Below, piece by piece: positions 13,641 through 14,299 of a stretch of DNA of 14,299 nucleotides. The notes below the pieces were generated by a model. The model searched no databases, was not told the DNA's origin, and saw nothing but the letters and a program-made list of their open reading frames with translations. Positions within the stretch are counted from its first letter, which is position 1, and each line of letters starts with the position of its first letter. Origin of the DNA: Bacteroidales bacterium (lineage in GTDB: Bacteria; Bacteroidota; Bacteroidia; Bacteroidales; UBA12077). Position numbers and translations under genes: made by a program. The stretch covers positions 1 to 14,299 of the forward strand of contig JASGMZ010000053.1 of NCBI GenBank assembly GCA_030156305.1, written 5' to 3'.

Positions 13641-14299
13641 ATGGCCATTAAAAATATAATCATAAAGGGCATAGTTCAAGGAGTGGGATTCAGGCCTTTT
13701 GTTTACAGAATAGCCCAAGAAAACCGTTTAAAAGGATACGTTAAAAATATGGGAAATTACGTTGAAATAGTTGTCGAGGGGGATGAAAACAGCATAAAAA
13801 GTTTTTTAAATGATTTAAAAAACAAAAAACCCCCACTATCTCAAATTAATGAAATAAAAATAAAGGATATTGGGCATGATTTGGTAGGCACTTACGATAA
13901 TTTTAGTATTGAAAAAAGTGAAAAATCACCAGAAGATGAAGAGGGAACAATACCTCCAGATATAGCAATCTGTGACGACTGTTTAAAGGAAATGATGGAT
14001 AAAAACGACGTTAGATGCAAATATCCATTTATAGCCTGCACAAACTGCGGTCCAAGATTTACAGTTATTGAAAAACTCCCATACGATAGAGAAAATACAT
14101 CAATGAAAGAATTCCCATTGTGCGACGACTGTTTAAAAGAATACGAAAACCCGATGGATAGGCGATTCCATGCCCAGGCTACATGCTGTCCAAAATGCGG
14201 CCCCAAGGTATTTTTAACAGATAAAGAAGGAAATATTTTATTCGAAGAAGATAATTCGATAAACAACCATACTAATCTTTCAGATTCGCTGGTTTCTCA
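13641..14299 (+). CDS. hypF: carbamoyltransferase HypF, N-terminal part (cut by the window end)
   Basis: HypF makes the cyanide ligands of [NiFe]-hydrogenases by converting carbamoyl phosphate to a carbamoyl group that is passed to HypE. The first 219 residues are visible. The acylphosphatase domain (about 1-90) has VQGVGFR at 12-18 with its phosphate-binding arginine R18 and the catalytic-type asparagine N36 (VKNMGN). The paired zinc-finger region follows, with C111xxC114, C133xxC136, C161xxC164 and C183xxC186. The YrdC-like and Kae1-like domains should follow beyond the window; the full family length is about 750 residues. The start has GGAGGAT at 13631-13637, three bases before ATG. A single complete frame runs to the end with no stop. 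Methanogens need Hyp proteins for their several hydrogenases, and hypF is commonly stand-alone, as it seems here. Confidence 0.93.
   Translation, partial: MAIKNIIIKGIVQGVGFRPFVYRIAQENRLKGYVKNMGNYVEIVVEGDENSIKSFLNDLKNKKPPLSQINEIKIKDIGHDLVGTYDNFSIEKSEKSPEDEEGTIPPDIAICDDCLKEMMDKNDVRCKYPFIACTNCGPRFTVIEKLPYDRENTSMKEFPLCDDCLKEYENPMDRRFHAQATCCPKCGPKVFLTDKEGNILFEEDNSINNHTNLSDSLVS

Noticed and set aside
13892..14266. Minus-strand frame of 124 codons opposite hypF
   Set aside because: The plus strand here encodes the clear zinc-finger region of HypF; the antisense frame is a shadow.
1..14299. CRISPR array or complete insertion sequence
   Set aside because: No regularly spaced direct repeats and no transposase frame on either strand.

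Overview
The window looks like a chromosomal piece of a mesophilic or thermophilic methanogen of the order Methanococcales. The base composition is strongly AT-rich, ribosome binding sites are of the AGGTGAT/GGAGGAT kind placed 3-6 bases before the start, TATATAAA-type promoters are visible, and the genes include cfbC (coenzyme F430 synthesis), hypF ([NiFe]-hydrogenase maturation), an archaeal hpt and an MthK-like potassium channel. All protein genes are on the plus strand.

Layout: cfbC (76-954); a FAD-dependent oxidoreductase of the amine oxidase/phytoene desaturase type (1184-2566); hpt purine salvage gene (2692-3246) followed by a fumarylacetoacetase-fold hydrolase (3381-4001); an RCK-gated K+ channel (4081-5082); then a closely spaced trio: a DUF2117-like protein (5195-6328), a giant superfamily I helicase with an N-terminal DUF4011-like region and a C-terminal Vsr/DUF559-type nuclease (6352-10425), and a thiamine-diphosphate enzyme related to acetolactate synthase (10439-12022). 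After these come an unrecognised protein with a topoisomerase-type zinc finger (12129-12998), a 640-base stretch without protein genes, and the 5' part of hypF (13641 to the window end).

Two regions stand out. The helicase-nuclease is the accessory-looking gene of the window. Its architecture resembles single-gene antiphage systems, it sits between housekeeping-type genes, and it carries a diverged internal tandem duplication. The gene-free stretch at about 13,054-13,304 holds what looks like an undescribed structured RNA on the minus strand: a TATA box, a G-rich start 26 bases downstream, a gap-free four-way cloverleaf (13208-13269) with a GNRA-loop arm, a second domain closed by a long-range helix, and a U-tract at the end. 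It could be a free-standing ncRNA or a relic of an IS200/IS605-type element (omega-RNA-like).

Smaller signals include palindromes and repeats upstream of several genes, and a strong excess of the palindrome GAGCTC across the window. The genes do not form one pathway. F430 synthesis and hydrogenase maturation both serve methanogenesis, the middle genes are salvage and homeostasis functions, and the helicase is probably defence.
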